From Acridotheres tristis (Eukaryota > Chordata > Aves > Passeriformes > Sturnidae): a stretch of DNA of 64,000 nucleotides. The DNA lies in assembly GCA_037013685.1 (NCBI GenBank), contig CM072886.1, positions 2,232,001 to 2,296,000 on the forward strand, read 5' to 3'. Shown one piece after another: positions 1 through 12,100 of this stretch. How positions within the stretch are numbered: position 1 is the first letter of the stretch; the number at the start of each line of letters is the position of its first letter. Below the pieces are notes generated by a model. The model saw nothing but the letters and a program-made list of their open reading frames with translations. It did not search any database and was not told the DNA's origin. Position numbers and translations under genes: made by a program.

Positions 1-479
1 ATAATTTCTTTCACAGGGTAATTCATTGTTCCCTGTGACAGATTTGGGTATAGGATGTATAAATTACTGGGGCTGTGGCTTTCTCACAGCGAGTTCAGCA
101 TCCAATCTTTGGCTGAGGGATGTCGGCAGTTTGTGTCTGAAAGTGTCAAGAAATGGAGAATCCACTTCTTTTCTTTCTTGTGCTCCCAATTTATGACTCT
201 TGGTATTAGACACCAAACTGCAGAGGTGTGACTGGCTGGATTGATATTGGTTATAGGGGAATCCTGTGTAAGTAGCTGAGGGGAAGATACACAGCTTGCA
301 CCATGATGAATCCATCTCCATTCCCTGTCACTGGCTGCCTCATATTCCAACAGACTGAGTAAAGAGCAAAATCTCCAGAATTAGGTGATAGCAATGACTG
401 CTGACAGGGAAAGGTTTCTGCAAGGGGCAGAGGGAGGGAGGAGATGGATGTGGAGGGATGTGAGAGATAAGGAGAAAAT
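1..479. other. Unassigned non-coding DNA
   Basis: I see no gene or recognisable repeat here. Open frames on the minus strand (about 85-90 codons) have no family resemblance and no codon bias, and they overlap each other in different frames, as expected by chance. Confidence 0.6.
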
Positions 480-965
480 GAGTGTTGGGAAAAGATTTGC
501 TCTCAGAGATCAGGCTGTGGTGAGCTGAACTCAGCCAGACACCAGGTTCCCACCAAAGCCACTCCATCATTCCCCTCCCCAGCTGGACAGGAGAGAGAAA
601 ATATAAGGAAAGGGTCAATATAAGGACAGGGAGAGATCTCTCAGTAGCTGCTGTCACAGGCAAAGCAGGCTTGACTAAGGAAAAAAGAATAATTTAGTGT
701 ATTACTAATAAAATCAGAGCAGCATAATGAGAAATGAAAACCAAATTGTAGAACACCTTCCTCCTACCCCTCCCTTCTTCCCAGGCTCAACCTCACTCCT
801 GGATTCTCTGGAGCTGGCTGGAATTGCCTCCCTCAGACATGGGGGAAGCTTCTCCCATATACAAGTTTCTATATAACCATATATGAGCTTCTCTCAGCAG
901 CCACCCCTGAAGTCCCCTGTTCCCAAAACCCGACCTCCCAAACCCACACACAGAAACCCAATACA
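480..965. mobile_element. Degenerate avian dispersed repeat, probably LTR-type
   Basis: The stretch with 'aaagcaggcttgactaagg' near 662, the following 'ctaataaaatcagagcagca' and the pyrimidine-rich block with 'cccctcccttcttcccagg' near 769-785 recalls a repeat scattered through many bird genomes, which I remember as an endogenous-retrovirus LTR. I cannot name the family with certainty. The copy is degraded and has no recognisable terminal repeats or target-site duplication, so ends and orientation are approximate. The assignment rests on remembered similarity only. Confidence 0.45.
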
Positions 966-2435
966 CACTCAATATACCAGAAACACTCTGGTACTAAAAC
1001 AAGAAGACTGATAAAAGTGAATGATGACTAATTGCAAATCAGTAAAATCAAGCCTGTTTAATTACAGACCCAATAAATAACCTGAATAATTAATTATGAC
1101 GAGATAAACTCCAAACCAAACGTGTATTTTGGAGGGATAGTTCTTATCTGAGGTGGCATTTGGGAATGGCCATGTTCCACTGAAAAATCAGTGGATAATT
1201 GTTGGATCCCAGAAACCTGGGATTTTTGAGAATAGGAGACATCTGCAGCAGTGTCAAACAGAGCAAACAACTCCTGCTTCAGAGTAAAACTGATGATAAT
1301 GACAGGGTACAGAGCAATGAAAAGGTAAAGGGTCTGTACTTTCTCTGGCAGCTTCTTCTGACAAATGCAGAATTGGTCAGTGCTTGAGGCAGACTTGCTG
1401 TGAGACTGAGATTCTTCTCTGCCACATTACAGTGCCAATGAAGATATTTTTATGACCCTTTTTTGGACTAGAAGATAATTATATGAACAGGGACTAGCCA
1501 GGGAAAAGGTAAAAATTATACTTTCATGTCCTGATATACATTAATTCAGACACTATGTCTAAACCTCTTTATTGACTGCACAGTTAAATGGAAATAGAAA
1601 CCCTAAACTCTGAGTCATGGGCTTTTCTCTCTTGATCAAAAAGTCTGTGGGATTTGTAACTCAGATATTGAGTACCTACAAGGATGTTGACTACCTACAA
1701 GAGATGGTCTGGTTAGATGCTTTAAGGATTTGTCTGAAATAATTCAAGTAGTTTGTAAAGGATCATGTTAAATCCTGGTCCCTTGCTATAATTAGTGGTC
1801 CAAGCTGATTTTTTGATATGGAATGAGATATAATCAACATTCACGAGGCTCAGGGTGGCCTTTAGATAAGTCAGGCTGGTATCCTTCCCCTGTCCAGCAC
1901 TGCTGGGGTCACTCCTGACACCCTGTAGAGATTCCTGCTCTCCCCACCCCTTCTAGCCCAAGAAGGATGTGAAGAAAATAAAAGTGATTGGGAAAAGAGC
2001 TACCGAAATTATCAGGAGCACAGCACAGCACCCTGGCCCTGCTCAGCAGGGCAGCTGCCAGCCAGGAAATTCCCAGTTTGTACCGATCCGTGGGATTTTC
2101 CCACATCCACCTGCACAGCTTTGTACTTTGTCATAGGGACACACCCTCAGGGAATTAAAAAAAAAAAAAAAAAAAGGAGGAGGTTGGGGTTATATTCCAA
2201 ATCATCTCGTGGTGGTTGTGTGGTTATGCTGAGTGATGTGAGTCATCTCCAGCACCCTGGCAGTGTGGAATGATGAGCTCAGCCCAGGTTCAAGGAATGT
2301 TTCTCAGGCCTGGGCTTGGCTGGCACGGTGAAGGAATAGATCAAATCACATTTTGAGGTTCCTTCCAGGCTTGTTTGTGTGATGCTGCATTCTGAGCACT
2401 TGTCTTGGCACTTTTGATTTAGCCTGGGTGCAGAG
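966..2435. other. Unassigned non-coding DNA with one long A-run
   Basis: No gene or repeat family is recognised. A pure A-run occupies about 2157-2176, followed by a short G-rich stretch; no retrocopy can be recognised upstream of it. A short direct repeat, 'tacctacaag', occurs twice near 1673-1701. The small open frames (62 and 65 codons) show no coding bias. Confidence 0.55.
2157..2176. repeat. Poly(A) homopolymer, about 20 nt
   Basis: This is an uninterrupted run of A read directly from the sequence. It could be a remnant of a retroposed tail on the plus strand, but the sequence before it matches no transcript or SINE that I recognise. Confidence 0.85.
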
Positions 2436-2439
2436 CAGC

Positions 2440-2755
2440 GATGCTCCTGCTGTCACAGCATGCACGATTGATTTATCACGCTAAAGTGAGTACAAGTGCA
2501 ACATGAAGATTCATTAAGAGAGACCATTTACGCCTCTGGACTCGATGTGTTTTCCAAATGATGCTCTACAACCTCATTAGTGTCTTGTTCTCATTCATGG
2601 ATTCACCTGTCGAGTGACAAGAAAAGGAACAACAAGAGCAGAAAATTGATCCTCGGCACTGATGTCTGATTCCTTGGGAATTCAGCATTTGCCTCATCAT
2701 TCTGGGATGCCAGCTGGGCTCAATAAGTGTAGTGAAGCTCTAAAGTAGAAGTATT
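2440..2755. other. Candidate conserved non-coding element
   Basis: The stretch has no repeat signature and no coding frame. It keeps several CpGs despite an AT-rich setting, for example in 'catgcacgattgatttatca' and 'ctctggactcgatgtg'. It also has short homeodomain-like AT motifs and balanced composition, which is typical of ancient regulatory elements in vertebrate gene deserts. This is inference from composition only; an alignment with other amniotes would decide it. Confidence 0.25.
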
Positions 2756-4055
2756 GATGGCTCAAACACTGAGGAGAGAGGTTAAAAGGTGCAGGATTAC
2801 TTCAGTCATTCCTTAAAAGCACAGCAGCTGTCTTTGTGTCATTCCTCATATACTCTGACTCAGATAAAAAAAGAACATATTCGGATTATTTGTAACGGTG
2901 TTTTGGTCTCTTATGATCCCTTGAATAACTCCCCATGAATTTTCCAAAAGGTAGTCACAAAGTGATTTTTTATTCCTTTTTCTTCGGGACACATGAGTAA
3001 TCCTCTCTGATGTTGTCTGCCTTAGATCTCCTTTAGTACTGAAAACTACAAAAAGGTAAATTAAATGTATCCATTTAGATGCTTTAATTGGCAGCCAACG
3101 TCAATGAGGAACTTTGGACTGGATTTACCCAAAGGGAATTGCTAAAAGATTTATGGAGTGAAGTGAGATTTTTATTGAAATGCCTCTTTTTGCTGTTTTT
3201 CCTGGACAATATTTGTATGAAGTTGATAATTCCCATGTCCACAGCTGAATCTCTCTCTTCCCTGCTTCATGATCTCCCTGGAATGTCCTCTAGGCACAGT
3301 CTCCCCAAGACTGAGGTTTTAATAATTTTGGAAAAATGTTCAGGTGGGATTAAAGGTGTTGGGAGCACCAAAGTCTGTGAGGGTTCTTCATCCAAACCAT
3401 CAGGAGCTGATTCCCCTGCAGAGTTGGGGTGCAAGAACTCCCTGGATACAAGCAGGAATTCTCATGAGAGGGTTGGTGCAGAACAGTGACAGTGGAGAAG
3501 ATAAATTTGGAACATGAAGATGAGATTCACTCGTAGCTCCAGACACCAGTGTCTGACTTGGCCTCCCTTGGGACACGTTAGGCTGTGGCTGGATTAATCC
3601 TGGAATATTCCAGAGCTGAGTCACACTCGGGTAATGCCACCTCTCATCTGGCAGGAGGGATTTATCCCAGCGCTGTTTTTTGGGACTGGGAGATGTAGTT
3701 AAACTATTTAGGAGTGAGGGGTTTCCCTTGGGGCTTTCAGCAGAGTTTTGGCAGGTGGGCAGTGCAGGGCTGTGTCTGCAGAGGGGTACTGGGGTACACA
3801 ACTGAGAGCTGCAGGACAGATCCAGGATGAAATCGATGCAAGAGTTGCAGGGTAGATGCAATAATTGCAGGATGTGACCTTGCAGGGTCCCTGTGGTTTT
3901 CCAGGTGTGAAAGGAACCCGCAGCAGCCCTTCCATCTGTCCTGTCCACTCCAGAGCCAGGGCCAGCTCTGTCCCTGATGCTTTGGTGGCACTTATGGACT
4001 GCACAGAAGGCTCTGTGTGCACATGCCCAAGGTTTTCAGTAGAAAAGCTGAAGAT
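2756..4055. other. Unassigned non-coding DNA
   Basis: I recognise no gene or element. Open frames on both strands between 3088 and 4178 overlap in different frames, lack codon bias and resemble no family. The 3.75-3.9 kb part is locally rich in imperfect 'ttgcagg' and 'gatgca' words that run toward the minisatellite that follows. Confidence 0.5.
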
Positions 4056-4172
4056 CAGCTCCTGACCTTCACCCTGGAGTGATTTACGAGGGCTCAACTC
4101 CCGAACTTCACCCTGCGGTGATTTGTGAGAGCTCAGCTCCTGAACTTCACCCTGGAGTGATTTACAGAGCAC
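4056..4172. repeat. Minisatellite, 39-bp unit, three copies
   Basis: Three head-to-tail units begin at 4056, 4095 and 4134, each opening with a variant of 'cagctcctgaacttcaccct' and followed by 'ggagtgattt' or a close variant. The period is exactly 39, a multiple of three, so the reverse strand shows a 13-residue repeat within an open frame. The copies differ at several positions. There is no sign that the frame is coding. Confidence 0.85.
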
Positions 4173-5095
4173 ACACACTCACTTCCCCCACTCTGCAGGG
4201 AGGATAATCCCAGAGGAGTGACAGAGCTGGGACTCTGGCTGGCACCTGCCTGAACATCGGGGCAGAGTTTGGCTGAACTCAGCTTTTCCCACCTGCAGGA
4301 TGGTGCTGACAATCCTCTCACCTGCAGAGAATTTTGTGCTCTCCTCCAGAGGAAAGCACAAGGTGGGAGCTTTTGGTGCTGCTGACCCAGGGAGTGTTTT
4401 GCAGACACGTTTTTGTCAGTCAGAGATGCTGTTTGAAGCCTGTGCCAGCTGCCCTCTTGGGAAGAAGGGGGACAATGCACATCAGTGCCATCTTTAGAGA
4501 GAAAAGACTCCAAAAAAGGTGGAAGAAGCCACTACCAGCAGAAGAAATTCACAATCTCAATTAGTTGAAAGAGAAAACAATGTGCTTAACAACGATTTGA
4601 AGAAATATAGATAATACAGAAACAAACAGAACCAGGATACCCAGCAGGGAGTCACTTCGGGTTTTTTTTAGCCCCAGGGTGTTCTCATCTGGAATGGGAA
4701 TTGAACCACCTCCAAAAAAACCCAGGCAACGTAATTGCAGGGACACAATATCAGTGGGCTTTAATAAGTGAGCTGGTCATGGGAAGGGCTGCCCTGGAGG
4801 AGGAAACTCAGGGCTGAGCTGAAGATATTTAGCAGATGGGCAGGGTTATTCTAATCCTTATCCCAAATATTTCATTCTGCTCTAACCAAACCAGAGGCCC
4901 AAGTAGAGTGGCCAGCCTGGAGGTGTAAAAGGAAGGAATATTATGTTAATGGAAGAGAGAAGAGGTGAGAAAAGCTTGAGAACTGCTGGGTTAGAAGTTC
5001 TGCATGAAAGGAGAGAATGATTTTTTTATTTGCTGAGAAACCTAAATCCCCTGAGGTTCACCCTGGTAGAGCATTCATCCAGACAGCAAACCACA
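4173..5095. other. Unassigned non-coding DNA
   Basis: Nothing is recognised. The words 'cctctcacctgcagag' and 'ctctgcagggaggat' suggest loosely related sequence around 4190-4340, but no clean repeat unit can be set. Confidence 0.5.
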
Positions 5096-5098
5096 GGA

Positions 5099-5335
5099 TA
5101 AAATCCTACAATGGTTTGGGTTGAAAGGGGTCTATTTCCACCCCCCTGCCATGGACAGGGCCACCTTCCAGTAGACCAGACTGTCCCAAGCCCCAATATC
5201 CAACCTGGCCTTGGACACTTCCAGGGATCCAGGGGCAGCCACAGCTTCCCTGGGCACCTGTGCTGGGACCTTCCCATCCTCACTGGGAGCAATTTCTTCC
5301 CAATATCCCATCTAACCCTGCATCTTTCTTGGGAT
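5099..5335 (-). mobile_element. CR1 LINE, 5'-truncated 3' end
   Basis: The plus strand begins with 'caatggtttgggttgaaagg', the complement of the CR1 3' terminus. It continues with 'cttggacacttccaggga' and 'ggggcagccacagcttcc', the end of the CR1 reverse-transcriptase reading frame read backwards. The copy has small internal losses relative to the copies at 16.1 and 26.2 kb. It is non-functional. Confidence 0.9.
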
Positions 5336-7855
5336 TGTTATGGGGCTCTGTGAGAAGTCAACTGGCTTGACTCATAAAATCTAAAGTTGTGTGGGCTGGT
5401 CCTAAAGGGCTATAAGGAACACCATTACCATCAAATCACTTAATGCTGAAAACATTAATGTTTAACTTCTGGGATGAGATCCCTGGTTTTTAGGAAGCCA
5501 GAAAATCCCCAGTTAAAGTCAGTGGAACTCATAGAGGATGGTGAGTACACGGAGCAAGAAGTCTCATGTTTACACTCAGTCCTCTCCTTCTAAAGCTGAA
5601 GCTTTTTGGCTGGGATGGTGCTTCAAGCTGTACATTTCATTAACCACTTCAGCTTTAATATTTTGAAATGTAGTGATGCTGGATACGAGCCAATTACATA
5701 TATTTTTTTACCTAACACTGGGCATAGCCCACAGCAGGCCTTATTGCCAGTCAGTAGAAAGCTGGAATCAAATTTAGAGGCAGAGGGAATTTTTTATTTG
5801 CCTCCTGAAACCACTTGGGTGAAAGAAATCATCTGCTGAGAAGCCATGGAAGCTCAAAGGGCATTTGGACACTGTGGGTGAAGATTTGTCATCTCTCTCC
5901 AGCTCCCACTGGTGTTCTTAGTCCAGCAAGCTCAGCCATGGTCATTAACATGCAAAACACACGTGCTCCTTCATTATGAAGTGATATTTTTGGATTATCA
6001 TGCCCAGCTAGGAAAACTGCATTTGCTGCAAAGAAATTTGTGGAGGGCATCAACCCCATGAGGGGAGAAAATGGAACATTGTGAAAGCTTTGCTGCAGCA
6101 CAGCTGCTTCTCCCAGCTCATTTCACTTGTTTGAGAAAGTTTGCAATCCCAAAATATACAGGGCAGGGAGGAATCATGTAAACACAAATCTGGGCTAGCA
6201 GGAAAAGCTTGGCTTAGTGCTCTGAGGGCAGAAAACCTGGAGAAGGGAACACTGGTTAATGGTTATCCTCTGTGAAGGGATCACAGGGGGAGGTTAAAAG
6301 GCTGAAGGTTTTATCTTGTTTTTTTAATGATGCCTGCAGTGTGAGATCCAGGTTTTTGGATTGGTCTCAAGTCTGATATAAATAAATGAGTTTGGAAAGT
6401 GAGCTGTGAAATCTCAGCTTATTCACAAACTGGCTTCACCCAGCTGCAAAAACCTTAACTCGTGTCAGGATCCAGCCCATGGAGGAGGTCAAAACACTCT
6501 GCTGAGTTTAGTCCAGCACACCTTCAATTTTTACATTTTCTGTATTTTCTGAGGCTGGCACCAGCTGTTGGGACAAGCAGACAAGATGGGCAGGTTTGAA
6601 TTATTTTTATCCCCACAGCTGTTCAATCAGACTCTCATTTAGCAGCTCAGTTCTGTGGATAATCTCAATGTAATTAGAAGGTTTAGGTAAAATTCAGAAA
6701 TGTACTTAAAATTTTGGTAATTGTTATTCTGGAATCAGTGCTGGTTACAAGCACATAATTATGCTTGGTGTAGTACAAACTCATTATGGGATATAATTCT
6801 GGCCTATGTTGTTTGTAATTGAGCTAAAAGTTTTCTTTTTGCACAAACCCTGTTTCACAAAGAATATTCTTTTTTAAATCTGTCAGTTAAAGGACTGAGG
6901 GTGCTCCTGTATTGTTCACAATTTAAAAAAATATAAGAAACTGATACCTTTGAATACTCTTATAATGTTGCATTGCTGATTTTAAACAGGATGTTGTTAA
7001 AAAAATTATTCTCCATAAAAGAGAATAATTAGGATGAGGGTTAATTAGGATGGATGAATTGGTTGCCACAAAAACATGGTTTCCCTTTTTAGTTCATAAA
7101 GAAATTAAAGTTTTGGGGGCTGACCCAAATAACTTCTTCTCCATACTTCTGGTGGGAAGTTTTTGGCACGGCAAGGAAAACAAGATTTAGTTATTAAGTT
7201 GTGAAAAACAGAGACTGAACAAACAAGGGACTTGACAGGAGAATTCCCAGTAGCTTGAGGCAGAAGACAGAATTCCACTGGTTTCCTGCCCTGTGTTCTG
7301 CCACTGTCTCATCCCCCCTCCTTAAGACTTCTTGCACTCTCCAGCAAATAAATCTGTGGCTTGAAAAACAGGTATCTTTTAATTAATAAAATTAATTTTT
7401 GATTAATCCACCCCAGCATTATTTATTTAGAATGACACAGTTCTTAGGTGCTGCTCTCACAACTGTTTATGATCTGCCAACACACCCTCAGCCAAGGAAT
7501 ATTGATAAGTTGTTTTCCCCACACTTCATCTTACTTATTTCACCTACCAGACATGTTCATGTACTCACTTCCTACTCTTGTGCTGCTCTGTGCAGAAAAC
7601 CCCCCAATAAATTAAAAATATGTTCAGTGAGGGGGTAAAACCTATGAAAACATCATTATGGATCAGTGCCCAGATGGTATCCTGTCCTCAATATGTCTAA
7701 AGTACCTTCCCAGGGACAGGTATTGGAATAGGAGAGGTTTCCTTCATAAAGTCTCTTAAATTTCCCCAGGATGAGACCTGGATGTGGATGGAGGCTTGGA
7801 GAACATCCTGAGATGTTTGCCTGGTTTATGGATTTTCCTTTCCCGAATCTCTCCA
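5336..7855. other. Unassigned non-coding DNA
   Basis: No gene or repeat is recognised. The middle (about 6600-7080) is very AT-rich. Near 7310-7375 a pyrimidine-rich stretch followed by 'gcaaataaatctgtggcttg' resembles the polyadenylation end of an LTR, but nothing else supports one. The part from 7655 to 7855 may be an unrecognisable extension of the old CR1 copy that follows. Confidence 0.5.
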
Positions 7856-7859
7856 ATCA

Positions 7860-8368
7860 CTCTTTGAACTTGTCTGACCTTTAGCTCCAAGCTGCTTCAG
7901 AGAGTTCCACAGTTCCCTTTTTCTGGCATGTCCTCTGTTTGTTTTGAGCTGGGCACTCACGAATTTGATTCGTTGTGGAGTAATTACTACACAAGAACAG
8001 CCCTGGATGCCTTTTCATCTTCTCACCCACTGCTCACATCACTCTGGATTCTACAGGTGTCCATCATCCCTTCCTCAGTCATCCCACTGCCAGGCTGGAT
8101 TCCAACCTGTCCTTTTGCTCCTTATTCCAACACCATCAATCCACGATGGATCATCCCTTCAGTGATGGATTTTCCATGAAGTTTTTACAGAATTATTATA
8201 ACGTGACCAGAACCACACACAGTTTTCAAGATGTGAGGACATTACCCGTAGAGACAGAAAAATGCCTTCCATTTTCTTATTTCCCTAGAATATTTCAAAT
8301 ATCATTTGTTTTTTTGACTGATACTTCTGCTGAATTGACATTTCCATAAAATAATTGCTAGTCCAAAA
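7860..8368 (-). mobile_element. Ancient, degraded CR1 LINE
   Basis: Scattered blocks match the order of an old CR1 copy read backwards: 'gagttccacagttccct' (about 7900), 'tgtttgttttgagctggg' (about 7937), 'ctcagtcatccca' then 'gctggattccaac' (about 8074-8106), 'gaccagaaccacacacag' (about 8204) and 'tttttttgactgatacttct' (about 8309). It is far more diverged than the other CR1 copies, so it belongs to an older wave. The boundaries are uncertain. Confidence 0.6.
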
Positions 8369-8435
8369 TCTCATTTTTCAGTGCTAGCAGATATTCCAGA
8401 GCCTGCCTTCATTCAATCCCTCACCAGCTCTCCTG

Positions 8436-8515
8436 ACTCCCCTTTAGGCACTGCAAAGGGCTCTCAGGTCTCCTCAGAGCCTTCTCTTCTCCAGGATGAA
8501 TAAACCTTTATATCC
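8436..8515 (-). mobile_element. CR1 LINE fragment
   Basis: The words 'aaagggctctcaggtctcc' and 'agagccttctcttctccag' match the internal part of CR1 that encodes the end of the reverse transcriptase, read backwards. The fragment is short, and no 3' terminus adjoins it. It may be part of the older copy just to the left or a separate insertion. Confidence 0.5.
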
Positions 8516-8954
8516 ATAGGAGAGCTGGATGCTGTGAATGGATTTGTTTGAATGCAGGTCCCAGGAGCCCCCAAATTTACATCAGGACTCGTTCTCTTAT
8601 GACTTTTCTAAACATTTATCACAGCACTGGGTAAGGCGAGGGTGGAAAAAGGCTGCCATGGGTTTTAAAAGGAAAAATCATCATTTAAATTAACAGCAAA
8701 ATACATAGACCTTCAGCATAAAAAATTATACATCTCACCCACTCACCTTAAAAAATACAAAACTAGTATTCAGTAGAGTCAATAAAAGTTAAATTTTCTT
8801 ATGTGTCATCCACTGTTGGCTGGAGAACATTAGCATTTCAAATAGATTTGAGCATTCAAATGAAGGTATCTTTTGATAAAATACCCCGATTTCCTGGGAT
8901 TTCAATTCTAACACTGAGAAATGAAAAGAGGTAAAAGTAGAATTCTGTGGAAAT

Positions 8955-9140
8955 CCCCTTCCCTTCCCTTCCCTTCCCTTCCCTTCCCTTCCCTTCCCTT
9001 CCCTTCCCTTCCCTTCCCTTCCCTTCCCTTCCCTTCCCTTCCCTTCCCTTCCCTTCCCTTCCCTTCCCTTCCCTTCCCTTCCCTTCCCTTCCCTTCCCTT
9101 CCCTTCCCTTCCCTTCCCTTCCCTTCCCTTCCCTTCCCTT
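8955..9140. repeat. (CCCTT)n / (AAGGG)n pentanucleotide array, 37 perfect units
   Basis: About 185 bp is a pentamer array with no interruption on reading. One strand is all pyrimidine. The other has GGG every five bases and could form G-quadruplex or triplex structures. Because five is not a multiple of three and the unit holds no stop, open frames run through it on both strands; these are artefacts. Perfect arrays of this length are usually polymorphic, and the assembled length may be inexact. Confidence 0.97.
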
Positions 9141-12100
9141 CTCTCAGATTTGGGATTTCAGCTGAGCTGTGCAGAGATATTGAGGGTGATGGCCAAGGAC
9201 TGATGGTCCAGGGTGCCAGAGTTTTTACCAAATCCCTGGGATGGGTGAGGACTCGGAAATGTCCCAATTTCTGATTAGTTCAGTCACATTTGCAGAACCA
9301 GTTGTGGAGCACCAATGCAGAATGAGGGGTTGAAACTATGAAACCCCATCAGTAAAAAAACTCAGATTCTGAATCCAAGAGTCACGTGCTTAATCCCCAA
9401 TTCTGGAAAGTCCATGTTTTTAATTCCATGAACTAAACACATATCTTAATTGAAAGACCAAACTAAACCCAAAAAATCCTGGCAAATGCTAAAAATACAA
9501 CCCCGAGCCTCGTGCAGTGTGGTTGTTACATTTCTGTCAGTGCAATCAGTGTTGTTTATATCCCTAAATCCCACAAACAGCAGCCCAGCACTAAAGACCA
9601 GGCCATACCCAAATCATGGGTGTGTTGGCAAAAGGCTGGAATGTTGGACACACAGGATCCTGGGATGGAAAAAACCAAACCTAAACCAGAATTGGGGCTG
9701 CAGGACTGAACTGAGCACCACACACACTGTGCTCTGCAGTGGGAATGGTGTAGGGGCAATTATTTTCCTCCTGTGGAATGTTGATTTAATGCACCACTGA
9801 GCTGATGGTCAGTTCATGTCCTTAATCATCACCAAAGGCAATGGGGGAATGCTGATTGCTTCCAGTCATGGCCTGCCCTGGGTACTTTTCCTTCCAGGTC
9901 CATTTGTTTTTATTTAACAGATGGGTGCCTGTGGGCTTTAGGGGGTTGTCCTCACGGACAGGCTTCAAAGCCTCCAGGAGATCCTGGGGAATGTGACCTG
10001 AAGGCCAGCCCATGGTGATGGAGACTCCCACTGTGGTGCAGCCTTTGAGTCCTGCACAGAAATGGTGATTTCAGCTCCCTTATTCATTCATCTGATCAAA
10101 GGGAAACGGTGCTAAAGACTTCAGCTCACACACAGGACAGGAAAGAAATTAGCTGAGGGTGGCTGAGCACTGGCAGAGCTGCCAGGCACCTGGTGATGGA
10201 GCAAAAGAGGGACTGAAGTTCACAATTCCAGGGAATTCACTGTCTGATTTAGGAACCAGGGCAGAACAGACAGATTTCAGGACTAGGATTTCAATGGCTC
10301 AGTCAGTAGGGCAGGGGAAGAAGAGGTAAAATATTGGTTTTTATGATGCCAGGATCAATTTCATCCAATATCAACGATGTTAGCAACAGTCTGTCTTTAT
10401 CCCAGCAGTGCCATCAAATCTGAGATGACATTGCAGTTATTAGATCCATCCTTTAATCTGATAAATTTAGTGTGAGGACATTACCAATGTACTCATAACC
10501 CCTCTTTATCTCTCCACTATTGGTGGCTTTAGTGTTGAGTCTGAGATAGAATAAATGAGATTTGAGAAGCAAGATCAATAGTTTTGAGCAGCAATACCAG
10601 TCTGCCAGCTTCAGAGATGAGAGAAGGAAGAAAATATGTGGTGTTGTTTCAAGGAAATCACAAACCTTACCCACTGTAGCTTAAATCAGGTGGATTAGCT
10701 GGACTAAGATGATTTAATAATTGGATTTTTGTTGTGGTGGTTAGTTGTGCCACACTGATAATATCCACAGCTGAGTGTTGCAGGTTCTCTCCCTTCATGG
10801 CTCCTAATGAATGGAAAATGGGTGTAGGGGATTATTAGTGGGATTTGACATGTACAGATACACCCCAAAATGTTGTTATCCCTCTATGAGCTGAGTCTCA
10901 CCCAAATATGTTCTTTGAAGAGGCATCAGCCTGACTGGGAGAAAAGCAACATTATTTTAGGTACTTTGGAGAAAAGGAATGGAATTGGCAAGTGGAAGTG
11001 CTTGGCTTCTCAAATCTGGGATTGCAAAGAGGGGAACCAGCCTCCAGTTCCTCATTTCACAGCAAACTTTCTGTTTTGGTGAATCTGTATCAGAGCACAG
11101 CACTGGAGGTGTTCAGATTCTTCTGACATCCTCAGAACCTCCACTTAGACACTCCCTCTCCATCCCAAAGTCCTGCTCTGTCAGGACACCTCTAATTCAC
11201 CTGGAAATACATTCACAGAATGGATGAAACAGAGAAAATCCTGGAGGAAAAAAGTGGTGGAGCCCGGGTAATTTATCTTAGTCTGTGTCCAGATTAATCT
11301 GTGTCTCTTACAGGTTAAAAAAAAAATTTAAAAAAAAAAATCTACCACTGGAATGATGCAGTTCCCTGGTCATTTAATGATTGAGACAGTGACTGGAATG
11401 AGGTGCCACCAAACTTCAGTTGCATCAAAATCTCTGTGAAAGTTTCTGCCATGACAGGACATACTGATAAGGAGGGAAAAAGGGAGAAGAAAAACCAGCA
11501 TTATCAATTTGGGGTATTAAACTGGAAATTACTTTAAGAGGGATTATCCAGACCTTATATTCACAGGACTCCTGTGATCTGTCAGGCCAAGATTAAAGTG
11601 TCAGCCCTGTTTTTAGGGCTGTGAATACCCACAGTGTCCCAGCTACATTATTCTGAAACTCATAAATCTTTCTAAAGTATGTATTAAGGAAAAAAAAAAA
11701 AGGATTTTCAAGATTTTCATTGTTGTGAGAGTAAATTTGGTGAATTTTTTTTTCTTAGCACAGCAGAAAGAAGAGACTTAAAACAGCCATTGTCCTATTT
11801 TTTTGTTGGAAGTTAATTTCTATAATTTATTTTTTCATATGATAAGATAATGAGAGTTTACAACAAATAGATATACAACATTTCAGTGTAAATCAACTGG
11901 AAAAAATTAAATAACCTGTATTATTGACATAAAACTCAAGGATAAAAAAAAATTAAAAATTGAAGGGATTGAGAGCAAGTCTAATGCACACCCCTGGGGG
12001 TTTTTTAGCAGAAAAGAAGAAGGAAGTGCTGTCACCATTGACAGGAGTTATGAAATGCCTGAGCAGAATCCACCAGCTGCTAAGGTGGAGCAGAACAGTG

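Noticed and set aside
3088..3489. 133-codon plus-strand frame
   Set aside because: No codon bias, no domain, and no supporting splice or promoter context.
4056..4172. CRISPR-like direct repeats
   Set aside because: Units are contiguous with no spacers and the genome is vertebrate; this is an ordinary minisatellite.
3400..4178. 182- and 156-codon overlapping minus-strand frames
   Set aside because: They overlap in different frames, lack codon bias, and run through the 39-bp minisatellite. No known domain was recognised.
7310..7375. Possible LTR end with polyadenylation signal
   Set aside because: Only an AATAAA-like word after a pyrimidine-rich stretch; no CCAAT or TATA box in register and no boundary motifs.
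8908..9274. Open frames of 72-119 codons on both strands through the CCCTT array
   Set aside because: A stop-free pentamer is open in every frame; the repeating Pro/Ser/Leu/Phe or Gly/Lys/Arg/Glu pattern is pure repeat translation.
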